Positions 60,229 through 64,000 of a stretch of 64,000 nucleotides of DNA are shown piece by piece. The notes beneath the pieces were generated by a model. The model saw only the letters and a program-made list of their open reading frames with translations. It made no database searches and was not told the origin of the DNA. Each line of letters opens with the position of its first letter. The stretch's first letter is position 1. Position numbers and translations under genes: made by a program. The stretch spans positions 1 through 64,000 of the forward strand of contig NZ_BPQQ01000042.1 of assembly GCF_022179325.1 (NCBI RefSeq), written 5' to 3'. This DNA is from Methylobacterium isbiliense (GTDB taxonomy: Bacteria; Pseudomonadota; Alphaproteobacteria; Rhizobiales; Beijerinckiaceae).

Positions 60229-60291
60229 GATCACATCCTCTTGGTTGAGCAATGCGAGAATGAGGGGTGCCGGAGAGCGCCTCCGGCACCC
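60229..60291 (-). promoter_or_regulatory. ROSE-like RNA thermometer in the hsp20 leader
   Basis: Reading the minus strand, a perfect 11-bp hairpin (GGGTGCCGGAG / CTCCGGCACCC, loop 5 bases, 60265-60291) precedes TTGCT (60252-60248), which faces the Shine-Dalgarno AGAGGA (60236-60241). ROSE elements pair a conserved UYGCU with AGGA so that heat frees the ribosome site. The ATG follows seven bases later. Pairing is by inspection, not by folding. Confidence 0.65.
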
Positions 60292-60530
60292 GACCGTGCG
60301 AGCTCCGGGGAGCCTCGCGCGGGCGAAACGCGAGCCGTCCGGCCGGGTTCCGCATTCGGCAGCAATTTTTGCTGGGCACGCCGTGCGGCGCCCCGCCGGG
60401 CGGCCGGGATCATGGGCTGTGAATTCCGATCGGCTGTGGCCGGCCGCCCGGATGACTCCCGCTCTCGCACCTGCGAACCTTGGCGGCTCCGGCCGGGCGT
60501 GCCCCGGCCTCGATTCGCGGAGCATCGCCG
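60229..60530. other. Divergent region between hsp20 and dnaE
   Basis: 302 bp. The hsp20-proximal half holds the ROSE-like leader (separate entry); the rest is GC-rich and carries the dnaE promoter area. No gene seen. Confidence 0.5.

Positions 60531-64000
<3,470 letters not shown>

Overview
The window is GC-rich (roughly 70% or more), gene-dense DNA from an alphaproteobacterium, most likely a Rhizobiales member close to Methylobacterium/Methylobacteriaceae. The reasons are extreme GC codon use, frequent GTG/TTG starts, a MucR/Ros-type regulator, a CycM-like membrane-anchored cytochrome c, a ROSE-like leader on a small heat-shock gene, a Yej-type peptide importer, and the block DUF1285 - NUDIX - DUF6111 - CCA transferase beside MoxR/DUF58/DUF4159 genes. 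I infer the genus from these traits and did not test it by alignment. I saw no tRNA, rRNA, CRISPR array, transposase or phage gene.

Layout. 1-4573 (minus): an ABC importer (ATPase, permease, NMT1/SsuA-like binding protein) runs into an iron-sulfur subunit and two haem-anchor subunits of a succinate dehydrogenase/fumarate reductase, then the start of a class I fumarase/tartrate dehydratase alpha gene that is cut or disrupted at the window edge. No flavoprotein subunit is present. 5069-8641 (minus): sugar aminotransferase, glycosyltransferase and NAD-dependent epimerase, a small surface-glycan cluster. 9056-13772: a GntR/FCD regulator divergent from a TRAP transporter and a dihydrodipicolinate-synthase-family aldolase. 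13843-18470: crotonase-fold protein, FAD-linked 2-hydroxyacid oxidase, DUF4198 protein and a LuxR-type regulator.

18482-30247: RNA and housekeeping operon (CCA transferase, DUF6111, NUDIX, DUF1285), a thioesterase and a membrane GGDEF protein, then the plus-strand MoxR - DUF58 - BatA/DUF4159 - large membrane protein operon. 30298-39800: GNAT acetyltransferase, an OmpA-like protein with BON-like repeats plus a small membrane partner, cytochrome c, kdsB, pheA, lytic transglycosylase, dapA and smpB. 39810-44747: TadG-like pilus protein, a MucR homologue lacking its zinc ligands, a second LuxR-type regulator and an L,D-transpeptidase.

44899-60228: frameshifted Uma2 gene, two YejA-like binding proteins with yejB but no yejE/yejF, an AAC(3)-I-like acetyltransferase, a divergent RND efflux pump pair, a degenerate peptide-deformylase-like protein beside a tiny membrane protein, DUF6356, an SDR oxidoreductase, very small genes, and an Hsp20 gene with a ROSE-like leader. 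60531-64000: dnaE, nearly complete.

Most of the window is ordinary chromosome. I did not find a clearly new multi-gene system. The best leads are the flavoprotein-less Frd/ABC/fumarase operon, the OmpA protein with a linker spliced into its peptidoglycan-binding domain, the zinc-less MucR, the metal-ligand-less deformylase homologue, the incomplete yej locus, and several catalytically altered enzymes.
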